Positions 21,301 through 29,908 of a stretch of 64,000 bases of DNA are shown piece after piece. How positions within the stretch are numbered: position 1 is the first letter of the stretch; the number at the start of each line of letters is the position of its first letter. The position numbers and the translations under genes were made by a program. This DNA is from Rhynchopus euleeides (taxonomy: Eukaryota; Euglenozoa; Diplonemea; Diplonemida; Diplonemidae). The stretch is from contig OY723282.1 of NCBI GenBank assembly GCA_963210315.1, forward strand, positions 434,001 through 498,000, given 5' to 3'. A model generated the notes under the pieces. The model was not told where the DNA came from. It was given only the letters and a program-made list of their open reading frames with translations, and searched no databases.

Positions 21301-23033
21301 CGTGCACACGTTGTGCATAGTGCATGTGTAACGCCATTTGCGACCAAAATGTAAATTTCCTGCACCCGAGCGTTGACGCTTCCACACACCCTTACAAACC
21401 CACTTGCCTGATGAAGGGGGTGGTGTGTAGAGCACGTTTGGCAGGGCTGAATGACACTTTCCGCGCGAAGGTCGTGTGCGTAATTAAAAAACGGTCCGAG
21501 GGCCGGAGGCCCGAGGCCTTTTTTTACCTGCACGAGGGTGCAATTGAGGCCGATACGGGGTGCAGATGATGGTTTCTTGCACAACCCAGTCATGTTTTGC
21601 ACATCACGACGAACTCGGAAATTCCTCATATTTGCACTCCAGGTCTCATATTTGCACTGGTGCAAATATGGGACCTGGAGTGCGTGCAAATAATGACTGG
21701 GGGGTGCAAGAAAGTTCAAATTGTGTAGTTCCTGCGTACTTCGTGCGTAGCCCGAGCGTACTTTGGGTAGTTCGTGCGTATATTGTGCGAAGCGTCTTTG
21801 ACAGCACCAGTAACGGACTTTTGGAACGTAACTATTTTAGAACGGACCGGGAAAAAATGGGCACGTCGCTACTTCGCGCTACTTCGTCGCTCGTAACGAG
21901 TAAAAATATCAGGTGGTTTATACACCGCCAATGTGAGGTGTGCGGGTGTATTCCTGAAGGATTCACTTCTGCGTCCACACTGAGTGATTTTGGAGTGATT
22001 TTCACTCCAAATTTCACTCCAGGAACATTGGATGCTGCAAGGTTGCAGGGGTTTCTGCAGTATTTGCCTTGAAAAAGCCAAAAAACATGATTTTTTCACG
22101 AAACTCGACATGTCCGTGCGTTATTACCGTATACGTAAATATTTTGGAACGTAAATATTATGGAACGTAAATATTATGGAACGTAAATATTTTGGAACGC
22201 TGGTGGGTTGGCGTTCCAGATTTTTTTCGTTCCATAATATTTACAGGGCTTTCTGCGACTCGGGGACTTGGACCAGGTGATCGGACGGCATACAGAGTCC
22301 CTGACGGGACCTACTCGTGCACTTTTCGCGCGATTCCTGACGCAAGCCGTCCTCACCACCGAGTCCCCAACTGGCCCTGTAAATATTATGGAACGTAAAT
22401 ATTATGGAACGGACCGGCCAAAAATGGGCCCGTTCCATAATATTTACGTTCCATAATATTTACGTATACGGTATCCAAAAAATGGTCCCAGGGGGGTATT
22501 CTGGAGCCATCCCCACCAAAAACTACACCATCCGCCCGCAAAATTGTCCGAATAACGCAAGTTTTCATGAAAATAACGGAAAAATAACGCGTTATTTTAG
22601 GAGAAAACGTTTTCCAATTTTTTGACATCACGGAGTGGCCCCCTGGAGTGATATTTTACCCAAGAAAATTCTTTTAGGGGGGGTAGGGACCCGAGTTTCG
22701 GGTCAGATTCACCGGGAAATGCTGCCTTTTTTGGGGTCAAAAAATAACGCAAAAATAACGTTATTACCGTTACTGGTAACGGAATAACGCCCAATGTATG
22801 CGTTCCAGCATTTTTCCGTTCCAGTATTTTTCCGAATACGGTATTGTGCAATCAGGAAACACAAGGCACACATGTGCCACAACACATCAACCCAACCCAC
22901 CGCATGCATACTCATCGGCTGTCTTGCTCATCGCCTCGTTCAGCGCGAGGGCTGCCACCATGCCCATGGCGGCACTGCCCAGCTGCTTCAGCACTTTCAC
23001 CGCCGCATCCTTTGAGGGGCAGAAGCTCAGCAT
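15380..23033 (-). CDS. Multi-pass membrane protein, copy A (two exons, intron invaded by transposons)
   Basis: Exon 1 is 22897-23033 (start MLSFCPSKDA) and exon 2 is 15380-16232; together 329 residues. Exon 2 differs from the copy at 36510-37584 by about six conservative residues (for example GGER/GGDR, KLYDF/KIYDY, TETS/TDTS); exon 1 is identical. The protein has five or six hydrophobic segments (about 49-73, 122-144, 160-190, 205-230, 300-322), a cysteine pair in a CCPGP motif and an acidic loop before the last segment. I do not recognise the family; a membrane location is certain, the transported or bound partner is not. The 85-bp intron of the sister copy is here 6664 bp because a 6577-bp transposon nest plus a duplicated TA sits in it. 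If splicing still spans the nest the gene may work; if not it is a new pseudogene. Paralogue homology stops near the stop codon and about 26 bp upstream of the ATG. Confidence 0.7.
16265..16644. mobile_element. 380-bp TA-flanked MITE (CCGTATTCGG family), first unit
   Basis: The ends are CCGTATTCGGAAAAATACTG and its complement, with TA on both sides (16263-16264 and 16645-16646). The interior repeats short TTCCGTTCCAG motifs. A second unit begins at 16670 after a small palindrome (TAATACTTG/CAAGTATTA). The subterminal GGAACG motif is shared with the CCGTATACG MITEs, so the two families are probably related. Confidence 0.75.
17030..17330. repeat. Array of palindromic TAACGGTAATACCGTTA units
   Basis: About 300 bp of interlocking copies of GGTAATACCGTTAT and its complement, many preceded by CGGTAACGTTATT. 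It lies just inside the left end of the 17016-22800 element, with a much shorter counterpart inside the right end (22738-22790). Probably subterminal repeats of that element, in the position where transposase-binding sites are often found. Confidence 0.7.
19098..19335 (-). repeat. Pair of GC-rich hairpin repeats (CCGGAGGCCACGGTAGT)
   Basis: Two copies about 160 bp apart, each with GGGGGTCTGG, a GC palindrome (GGCGGAGCCCCCCAGCC) and CCGGAGGCCACGGTAGT. The same two-copy arrangement lies in the opposite orientation at 47448-47700. Confidence 0.65.
19491..19835. mobile_element. 345-bp TA-flanked MITE (CCGTATACG family), copy 2
   Basis: Same ends, length and subterminal repeats as copies 1 and 3, flanked by TA (19489-19490, 19836-19837). 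It is inserted in the hAT element, so it is the innermost and youngest layer of the nest at this place. Confidence 0.85.
20170..20271. repeat. Extra internal copy of the CACGGTGGACTCC element end
   Basis: It repeats the last 100 bp of the right terminus (21000-21074) with a small insertion (AAACCCGGTAGTGGT). The flank after CCACCGTG is CA, not TA, so this is not a clean element end. It separates the interrupted gene from the H2B-like gene. Confidence 0.6.
20421..20801 (-). CDS. Histone H2B-like protein, 126 aa, inside a TIR element
   Basis: Start ATG at 20801. Residues 1-25 are a lysine/alanine tail (KPAAKPAAK, then KKKK). A histone-fold-like part follows: NIVHDFCTAF aligns with the H2B alpha-2 start (SFVNDIFERI), and TLGSIRRLLATVL-SKEL-x-x-H then NAIIAMSS aligns with the H2B T-x-REIQTAVRLLLPGELAKH end, including the E-L-x-x-H turn and the terminal S-S. 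The middle helix is shorter than in canonical H2B. About 45 unrelated residues follow the point where H2B normally ends. This is either a divergent H2B variant or a decaying captured copy. It lies within 17666-21074, so it may move with that element. The evidence is residue pattern only; a core-histone role is inference. Confidence 0.45.
   Translation of the reverse strand: MGKTTTKPAAKPAAKSIKKKKSAESPEAAEATNIVHDFCTAFPVKKGGSVLTLGSIRRLLATVLSKELHQHSTQVANAIIAMSSLTWISSLSGKSQRCGRRALSVIYKVEAKYGKVQDTNVSSGAA
21077..22126. other. Gene-free part of the 17016-22800 element
   Basis: No supported gene. It contains an imperfect hairpin at about 21626-21690 built on CTCATATTTGCACTCCAGG and its complement, and a run of short TTCGTGCGTA-like motifs near 21730-21790. 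Confidence 0.5.
22127..22471. mobile_element. 345-bp TA-flanked MITE (CCGTATACG family), copy 3
   Basis: Nearly identical to copy 2 and in the same orientation. Flanked by TA (22125-22126, 22472-22473). Inserted in the 17016-22800 element outside the inner CACGGTGG element. Confidence 0.85.
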
Positions 23034-23059
23034 GGTGCCTCAGTCCCTTACACTTGCCC

Positions 23060-24566
23060 TGGACGAGCCTAGCGAAGCCTGCTGTGTTGTATGGATATGC
23101 CGAATGTGCCCCTGTGATCGCACACGGAGAAATGATTGCCCTCGAGGTCCTAGCGAACCAAGAAAGTCAACTGCGGGCTCCTAGGCCCAGAGGATACGGA
23201 GGATTATCTAAGGAGGGTCGGGTGGGGGGTGGGGGGGTGTGGTCCTGCAGAGCCGCATCATGGCCAGATGCCATTTGTCTTGCCGCCTTGCCACGAAAGG
23301 GGACAGGGGTAGGGCAAGGAGGGGGGATCGCAACCCCTCCCCTTCCTCATCCCCCCATCACCCTTTGGGGGGGCGGCAGCAGCAACCCCCAGCAGCATAA
23401 GCAACGCATTGCCGCATTGCGTTGGCTTTTGGTCGAGGCTGAGCACAGTGTCTCACGTCTGGAAGACGTGTGCAAAACCCCGCCAAGCCTAGCATCGGGC
23501 AGAGTGGGTTTGAGAGTTGGCAGGCCCACACCCGAGGGTCCTGCCGGGAAGGGGAGTCTCAGGGAGAGGATGTGTGGATATAGCACTGCACAGCAGCGTG
23601 GGCAGGACATGCCTAGCGAAAGGCATGCGAATGAGCCGTACAGCGAGGGTGGTGTTTAATGGTGATCCCTTCACGGCAGGTGCAACTGCAGAACCAAGGC
23701 TGTATTTTGACCGCGGTATTGAGTGCAGTCGCTGCTGGGCTGGGATGGCCTGTCATAAGAATCATCGCCCTGGACAGCGCGAGGCGCTGCAGCGTGGCGT
23801 TAGTCATTGCCACCAAACCGTGAAGGGTCGCCAGAGTGCCCCCCCAGCCCCCACACCACGTGGCAGATGCAACACGATAGGCGGGCGATGGGTGGAAAAT
23901 ACACCGTGCCCGATGGAAAGAAACTCAAGAGAATAGCAGAACAGGGGGGGGGGGGGGGTGGCCTTCTGTCTGATAGTGCCCCATTCCCGGATGAATAGAC
24001 GGGGGGGGGGGGGGGGGGGGGGTTGCCTGTGTGCAGCAGTCCAGGGTTCTAATCCCGGATGCGTTGGTTTCTGGTTGGGTTTTGGGTGCGCGACACGCGC
24101 CTGTCTTGGGGTTCGGTTGCCTTCCCAGATGTATAGTGAAGAGTGTTCTGGGCAAGAAGCCAACAGGCTGCAGGGGTGCTGTGCCGCGCAGAGGGGGTCG
24201 TGGAACAATAAAATAGAGGAAAACAGCGGGTGGGTGTGATTATCAATTGCAGAAGAACAAGAAGGGAAGGAGCACCACTACGGAATCCACAGCAGGGGAT
24301 GCGCCGTGTTGCACGGGCGCCCTGCAGCATTGTACGCTTGGGTGGTGCTTGTGAATGGAATTGAACCGGGCGGACAGTCGTATGGTACAGGCGCAGCAGT
24401 GCCCAGCACACAACCCAGCGCTCCCATGCAGACTGAAGGCAGTTTGCCCTGGGCGCATCCAGGTTTGTGCAGCGGCACCGAACCGCGCGGTGGTACTGTC
24501 CGCCGGTGTCTATGAGAGGGGTGCTACACCGCGTCACACCCACCACGGCCGATTCTGATGAGCACA
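23060..24566. other. Intergenic DNA, no gene seen
   Basis: Contains G runs near 23944 and 24001-24022. A tRNA B-box-like GGTTCTAATCC at 24046 has no matching A-box or foldable arms. No supported gene. Confidence 0.5.
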
Positions 24567-26345
24567 TCAGCACAGCAGCTGCATCTCGTCGACGTACACC
24601 GGCACCCTGTGCCCACCAACAAAGAGCTCGATGCCCACCACGTCGCTGTACCCGCGGGGCAGCGCGGACTCGCCAACAAGGTCCCCGTCCACGCTGACGC
24701 TGAACAGGCGAGACGACCAGTCGAAGGCAACCACGATGTTTTGGAACTCAGACCGCCGCACGACCCTCGAGCCGCCGCCCCACGAGCCCCACGACTGCCC
24801 GTCGTAGGTCTTGAAGTACGTCTTGCCCCGCAGGGCGTGCAGCAGGCTCACAACCCCCCCGCTGGAGGAGACGAGGCGGAAGTGCAGCCGCGAGTTTACG
24901 TCTGCCACACGGGTGTGCACGCTGAACCGGGCAGGCTGCATCGAGTCGATGGGGAGCCGTGTGGTGCGGTACGCGGCCCGGATCATCATGGCGCCCTTGC
25001 CCGACTGCTTCGTCTGCTGGGTGTACGCCACCTGTGACCCCAACCCGGCGAAGCCTTCCAGCTCGTTGAAGCCGAAGATCTTGCTCTCGCGGCACACACC
25101 GCTGCCTGTCGGCGAGGGCGGGGTGGGTGGGGTGGGCGACTGCGGCTGGGGAGTCGGCTGGGGCTGAGGGGTGTTCGGCACGTCTGTGGATGGCTGGGGG
25201 CGGGGCTGCGGGGTCCGCGTGGGCTGCGGCTGCGGCTGTGGGGTGCCTGCAGGTGGGGGAGGGGTTGCACCGCCACCCGCCACACGCACACGCACCGAGC
25301 ACGTTGCCGCCGACCCGTCCGGTCCTGTGAAAGTTGCACTCAGCGTGAAGGCCTGTCCCGCCATGGCGCGCGTCGGGGTGAAGTGCATCTCAGCATACCC
25401 CGTGTCGCGGAGCTTCGTCCCGTCGGGCGTCACAAACTGCACCCCCGAAGTGGCAGTCGTCTGGCCGTACGACACACGCATGGAGCGCGCAGGGTCGTAC
25501 ACCGCGTTGAAGTCGACCACAAAGAGCTGCGACGGCTGCAGGACGTGTGTGGTCTCAGTGTCCACCGACGGAAGGCACTTCGGCTGGCGGAATGTGGGCG
25601 AGCAGTCGTTGTACATGAACTGGATGGCAGCCACATCAACCGGGCTCAGCCCCGTACGCTGTCCGATGGGTGCCGGTGCCGTGATGACAGGGAGGCGCCC
25701 GATGGCAAACCCGCGCGCCCCGTAGTGCATGATGGACCCGTAGTCGTACTTCCCCAAGTCGCGCGCGGTCGGCCCGTTCTTCTTGAAGTTGAACGCCATC
25801 CCACGCTCCACCTGTGACAGGTCAATACGCACGTTCCTGTCGCGGTCCTTGCGCGTCTGTTCATGTTCCAGACCAAGTGTGTGCCCAATCTCATGGATGG
25901 TCGCCCCGACTCCGCACTCCCGCGCAAGCGACACCGCGTTCACGCCGCTGCTGCCCAGCCCGATCGGGGATCGGCACCAGCTCCCCCGCCTGAAGCGGAT
26001 GTACGGGCGCGGGCATGCCGCCTCCGACCTGCACTTGTTGAACCGGAGGCAGGTCTTCGACTCCCACTCCCGCACCGCCGCAGAAACCCGCTTGTCGCTG
26101 CTGCTGAGCGGGGACGCGATGAAGTAGTTCACAGGCCGCCCCACGGGGAACAGCTGCGTCGCCTTCGTCAGCGACGTCGACCCGAGACTCTCCCCATCGC
26201 GGGCCCCCTCCGGCTCCACACCCCCGCCACCCCAGCTGGGCCGCACCTTCCCCCCCTGCGCCTCAGCCCCCACAAGGGCAGCTGCTACCCCAGCAGCCAG
26301 CACAGCACGCCACAGGGGCGCCCACATCGCAGTCCGCATTGCCAT
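24567..26345 (-). CDS. Secreted astacin-type zinc metalloprotease with C-terminal lectin-like domain, 592 aa
   Basis: The frame is open to 26492, but the ATG at 26345 gives an ideal signal peptide (APLWRAVLAAGVAAALVGA, cleaved near residue 28), and an AG lies just upstream of it. The astacin catalytic domain spans about 60-255: the zinc site HEIGHTLGLEHEQ (151-163) with its catalytic Glu, and the Met-turn SIMHYG (204-209). It cleaves peptide bonds outside the cell. A beta-rich segment (about 265-355) and a Pro/Thr/Gln linker (about 358-420) follow. The last 170 residues look like a concanavalin/LamG-type beta-sandwich (FGFNELEGF, LHFRLVSS, VVAFDW, SVSVDG, ending YVDEMQLLC). The cysteine-rich insert before the zinc site may add disulfides. 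Many bacteria and marine protists use such enzymes for external digestion; that use is inference. Single exon. Confidence 0.9.
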   Translation of the reverse strand: MAMRTAMWAPLWRAVLAAGVAAALVGAEAQGGKVRPSWGGGGVEPEGARDGESLGSTSLTKATQLFPVGRPVNYFIASPLSSSDKRVSAAVREWESKTCLRFNKCRSEAACPRPYIRFRRGSWCRSPIGLGSSGVNAVSLARECGVGATIHEIGHTLGLEHEQTRKDRDRNVRIDLSQVERGMAFNFKKNGPTARDLGKYDYGSIMHYGARGFAIGRLPVITAPAPIGQRTGLSPVDVAAIQFMYNDCSPTFRQPKCLPSVDTETTHVLQPSQLFVVDFNAVYDPARSMRVSYGQTTATSGVQFVTPDGTKLRDTGYAEMHFTPTRAMAGQAFTLSATFTGPDGSAATCSVRVRVAGGGATPPPPAGTPQPQPQPTRTPQPRPQPSTDVPNTPQPQPTPQPQSPTPPTPPSPTGSGVCRESKIFGFNELEGFAGLGSQVAYTQQTKQSGKGAMMIRAAYRTTRLPIDSMQPARFSVHTRVADVNSRLHFRLVSSSGGVVSLLHALRGKTYFKTYDGQSWGSWGGGSRVVRRSEFQNIVVAFDWSSRLFSVSVDGDLVGESALPRGYSDVVGIELFVGGHRVPVYVDEMQLLC

Positions 26346-26686
26346 AGTGCCTGGCGTGTTCACGACAAGAAGAAACAAACCTGCGTGTGTAGTTTGGTGG
26401 CACGGCAGGGTCGGCGGGTATGCCAGGAGGGAGTTGGAAATGGGAGAAATGCCAGGCGGAGAGGGTGGGTGCGGTGAACCCTGATGCAGCAAATCAAAAT
26501 GTCAAATACAATCGTATTCGGAGGATGGGGACCCCCACTACTAAGGGTGGGAGGGGGGGAGGTGGGGCCTTTTCTTTCCCATGCGTGCCATCCGCCAAGT
26601 CTGCTGGCAAACCTTTTCGCATGTTTCTTTCAAAGTTTTCTCTCTTTCTGCACTGGACTCATCGGAATATTGTTGGAAAATAGTAA
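26346..26686. other. Intergenic DNA, no gene seen
   Basis: Short spacer between the metalloprotease start and the 3' end of the retroelement. No gene. Confidence 0.5.
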
Positions 26687-26748
26687 AAATACAGCAGCAG
26701 TCTCTCGAGTCTTCCTTTCAGATGATTTTTGCATTGATCGCTTCCACC
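26687..26748 (-). repeat. Split direct repeat B2
   Basis: 62 bp starting AAATACAGCAGCAGTCTCTC on the plus strand, matching 27083-27146. It marks the outer 3' end of the retroelement. Confidence 0.8.
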
Positions 26749-26770
26749 TCAACCCGTCACTCGTCACGCG

Positions 26771-27085
26771 TTTTTTTTTCTCGCTGGCGCTAGTGATGTC
26801 GGCTGGCAGAAAAAACACACAACAAAACCCCCCCCCCCCCCGCGTGTCGAGTGACCTTACCTGTCTGAAGTACAGAAAATGTGTCGGGTTGGGTGGAGCA
26901 TACACACACACATACACATATGTTCACACAACACAGGGCAAACCGCACAAACGTGTTCACACATCCGGCATCCTATGCGAAATACCCGCCGCTCCCCGGG
27001 AGCTGTTGCGGGAACCATCTGCTCTTCCGACCCACCGAGACTCTTGCCGTATTTTCTCTACCACACGGGGTGTGTTTTACCAAAA
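26771..27085 (-). repeat. Split direct repeat A2
   Basis: About 315 bp matching 32346-32662 almost base for base, including a C run, a CACACA tract and the end GGGGTGTGTTTTACCAAAA. It lies between the two B repeats. Confidence 0.85.
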
Positions 27086-27146
27086 TACAGCAGCAGTCTC
27101 TCGAGTCTTCCTTTCAGATGATTTTTGCATTGATCGCTTCCACCTA
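27083..27146 (-). repeat. Split direct repeat B1
   Basis: Copy of 26687-26748 directly abutting A2 and about 60 bp downstream of the RT-RNase H stop. Confidence 0.8.
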
Positions 27147-27206
27147 GGACCCTGAGGGCCCTTGGGCCAAGGGACGCCACGCGTTTTGTTAGATGGCCGG
27201 TGGAGT

Positions 27207-28950
27207 CTAGGGCGGAATGCGGACGTAGTGCTCTGATGACGACCCCCGGGTGTACTGATCTGCTTTCTGCTCATCAGTTGGGACCCACATGCATTCGATG
27301 CAGAGCTCAGCGCCCTGTGCAACCGTGAAGAGATCCGCAAGTATTCCGTTTGCCACGAACGATGACGAATGCCCCCGCTGTATTGAGTGCACGAGGGGTA
27401 GGTTGTCGACCATCAGACGTACCCGCTTGTTCGTATAGTGTAGGGCGGTAAGGCGTACTGCCTGGCGCGCCGCGTGTGCCTCCTTCAGGTATATGTGGTG
27501 CCCGGAACTCGGCCCCTGGAAATCTTCGTATGCCACGAGCGGAGCGGCTGTGTCGATGAGAACCCCCCAGCGCGTCGATGACGCGTCAGACCACACTGTT
27601 ACTGCGTCCGTCGGCGGTCGAAGTACCCAAAAGTTGGCCCGCATGCGGTGAGTACGCATCTTGATCTCGGCTCGCACTGAGGGTCGGACCGCCACCTGGC
27701 GATCCCACGCGCCCCGGTCATCGACTGAGGCAGCTGCAATGTCCTTCATGAAAGTCAGGGTTGACGGGAGGAAACACAGGTGGGCCTTCGTCGTGTAGGC
27801 ATGCCACACCAAACCCCCCACGACTTTGAAGATCTCTCTTGGTGTAGCGGGCTTCCCCCCGACAACTGCCCTCAACTCTGTCCCCGACAGGAACTTCTCC
27901 AGCCATGATTCGTCTGATCTGTAGCGGTGGTTTCTCAGATCGAACGCGATCCCGAACGAGGTGAATCGCTGCACCGGGTGCCCGTAGTCTGGGTCATCGA
28001 GGTTCATCACAGCGTTGGTCTCGGCGCACCGGTGGAGGAAAGCGTCAAACGAACTCTGTACTCCTTCCTCCGACCCCCCCAACACAATGAAGTTATCCAC
28101 CCACGTGGCCCCCTCTTCCTGTGGCAGGAGGACCCGGGCGGAGCGGTGCGCGATGCAGGGTGCGAATGACCACCCCATGCACAACGCTTTCAGACGTGTG
28201 CGGACATAATCCCCTCGACGGTCACCCACGTTCACCCCGAAGTATTCGCGGATTTCCGGGTGCACGGGAAACTGGTAGAACCAGCTCTTCCCATCAGCCA
28301 GTGCTGCCCAGCTGTGCGATGTAATTTGATCTATCACGTCGGTGATCGGAGGGAGGCGCATGTCGAATGGGTGCGTCATGAGGGCGTTGAGTGGTCTTCC
28401 ATCCAGCACGAAACGCAAACCCCCCGACTTCTTTGGCACTGTGAATGCGTGCAGCACCAAACTCTGCGGGGCGGTCTCGAGGACTTCGAAACCGATCAAA
28501 GCGCTGAGGTGTGTCCGCAGATGTCTTGAGACTTTGTCGCACGCGTCGGGCTGTGATTTAATCCGCTTGATGGCACCCGGGATGAACTTCGAGTAGAATG
28601 CCGCGGGGTCCGTGATCATGTCGAGGACGCCGTCAAGCTCCCCTGTGGTGTCCAGCTCCCGCAGCCTGTCGAGGTTCAAGAAACTGCTGCAGATCGGCGC
28701 GATGTAGTCCGTGCCCGGCGCCGGTGTGGATCTAGTGGCGGGGGGCCGCGCCCTCCGAGATGATACCCTCACTGCGAAGCAGTCGTCGTACAGCGTGTCC
28801 AGGCCAGGCCCAAACGTGTCGTCATGCAGACCCGAGGCATCGACCTGCTCCTGTGACCCCTCTGGTGGAATGCTGCCGTCCCTCACGTACTTTCGCGTTC
28901 TAGGTAGCCAGGACAGCGAGGGGATCTTTGCCCGCAGAAGGTGATTGGTC
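27207..28950 (-). CDS. Retroelement RT-RNase H
   Basis: The reverse transcriptase region contains VLDGRPLNALM, a LADGKSWFYQFP block and the following WSFAP block. The RNase H region has VWSDAS and LKEAHAARQA and ends in VPTDEQKADQYTRG, as in DIRS/Ngaro-type elements. The frame stays open far upstream through the recombinase gene in another frame, so the true start is not fixed; 28950 is approximate. Listed as part of a mobile-element fossil. Confidence 0.8.
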
Positions 28951-29872
28951 ACTGTGTCCCCGTTCCGCGCATTTTTCGGGAGGTGGCTGCCGTGCGTGAC
29001 ACCTGCTCCAGCGCCGCTGTCGGGCAGTACCTCAACATGGCCTCCTTTGTTGCGTGTCTGCTCAGTGTTTGGATGTCGTCCAACGGCGTCCCCTGCAGGG
29101 CCAAATGATGTATCGCTCCCCGACGTAGTGAATGTGGGGTCAGAGCAGGGTTGATGCGTTTCACCGCCCTCGCCACCTTGTGGTAAGACACCCCCTCGAA
29201 AAGGCACTGCAGGGGGCTCGTTGTGGATGACAGGAGGCGGCGGAGACGTCCGAGCTGTTTTGGTGGCAGCTCCAGACCCGTGAAACGACCGAGCTTCCAT
29301 GGGTCCCCCTTTGTGTTGCACCACTGCACCGCCACCACCCCGTCCGCCCGGATACGCACCTCCTTCGCCAACAAACCCCGCACGTCTGCCAGACGCGCCG
29401 CCCCCGCCCAGCAGATTGAGATGGCCAGCTGTACTAAACTCCGCCTCTCCGCTTCGATGATGTCTTCCACCTCCGGGGCCGTCGCAGGGGGCTTCTGCTG
29501 CTGGGCCCGCAGAGCACCCTGTTTCTTGAGTCCCCTTCTGTAATCCATGAGTTCCTGGCTCTCCCCGAGCTGCACCCCCTCGTACCGCTTCAGTGCCGCT
29601 CCGATGTTGACCGTGTACTGCAGCGCTGTGCTCCGTGTCCTCGAGTCGATGCATCGGAGTTTTGCCGTCCAGAGGATGATTGCCATGTCGTGGGAGATCC
29701 GCCCCCTCCCCTTTTCCCAGTTTTCCTTGAACCTTCGGTACCGTCTGTAACAGCTCCTGATGCTGCGCCAATATGACTCCGAGAGGCAGTCCGCCAGTGT
29801 CTGCCTTGCCGATCTTAAAATCTTCTCTCGCTGAGTTGTTGTCAGGGGGGGTTCTGTTGCTTCCCGCTGCAT
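28949..29872 (-). CDS. Retroelement tyrosine recombinase
   Basis: About 307 residues from the ATG at 29872. Family signals are an arginine in a hydrophobic helix (ARLADVRG), the box HSLRRGAIHHLA and the later LSRHATKEAMLRYC, which together give the R...HxxR...H...Y set of the family. It would join the circular DNA copy to its target. It lies between gag and RT, overlapping the open RT frame. Confidence 0.85.
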   Translation of the reverse strand: MQREATEPPLTTTQREKILRSARQTLADCLSESYWRSIRSCYRRYRRFKENWEKGRGRISHDMAIILWTAKLRCIDSRTRSTALQYTVNIGAALKRYEGVQLGESQELMDYRRGLKKQGALRAQQQKPPATAPEVEDIIEAERRSLVQLAISICWAGAARLADVRGLLAKEVRIRADGVVAVQWCNTKGDPWKLGRFTGLELPPKQLGRLRRLLSSTTSPLQCLFEGVSYHKVARAVKRINPALTPHSLRRGAIHHLALQGTPLDDIQTLSRHATKEAMLRYCPTAALEQVSRTAATSRKMRGTGTQ

Positions 29873-29908
29873 CGGTGCGGGAGGTGGAGGGACCGGCCTC
29901 AAGGCCAG

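Larger units (their letters stand above)
17016..22800. mobile_element. TIR element (CATACAT-GGGCGTTATT ends)
   Basis: The left end reads CATACATCGGGCGTTATT and the right end is its near-perfect complement; the inverted match runs about 40 bp through GTTACCAGTAACGGTAAT. It is flanked by a likely 6-bp target duplication CGTTCC (17010-17015, 22801-22806). It contains a satellite-like array (17030-17330), the element at 17666-21074, a stretch without genes (21077-22126) and a MITE (22127-22471). No transposase is recognised for it. Superfamily undetermined. Confidence 0.6.
16670..22841. mobile_element. Second CCGTATTCGG-family unit, split by a later insertion
   Basis: The left end at 16670 and right end at 22841 are inverted copies, flanked by TA (16668-16669, 22842-22843). 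Its own sequence is only 16670-17015 plus 22801-22841; the middle is the inserted element 17016-22800. The outer right TA continues directly into the sister-gene intron sequence TTGTGCAATC, fixing the boundary. Confidence 0.7.
16233..22896 (-). other. Intron of membrane-protein copy A carrying the transposon nest
   Basis: The length is explained exactly: 85 bp as in copy B, plus 6577 bp (16265-22841), plus one duplicated TA. The 3' splice site reads CACACAG|G in both copies. The donor that keeps frame is GG|GTTGGG. Confidence 0.65.

Noticed and set aside
24046-24056. B-box-like GGTTCTAATCC
   Set aside because: No A-box at the right distance and no cloverleaf; a G run occupies the place.
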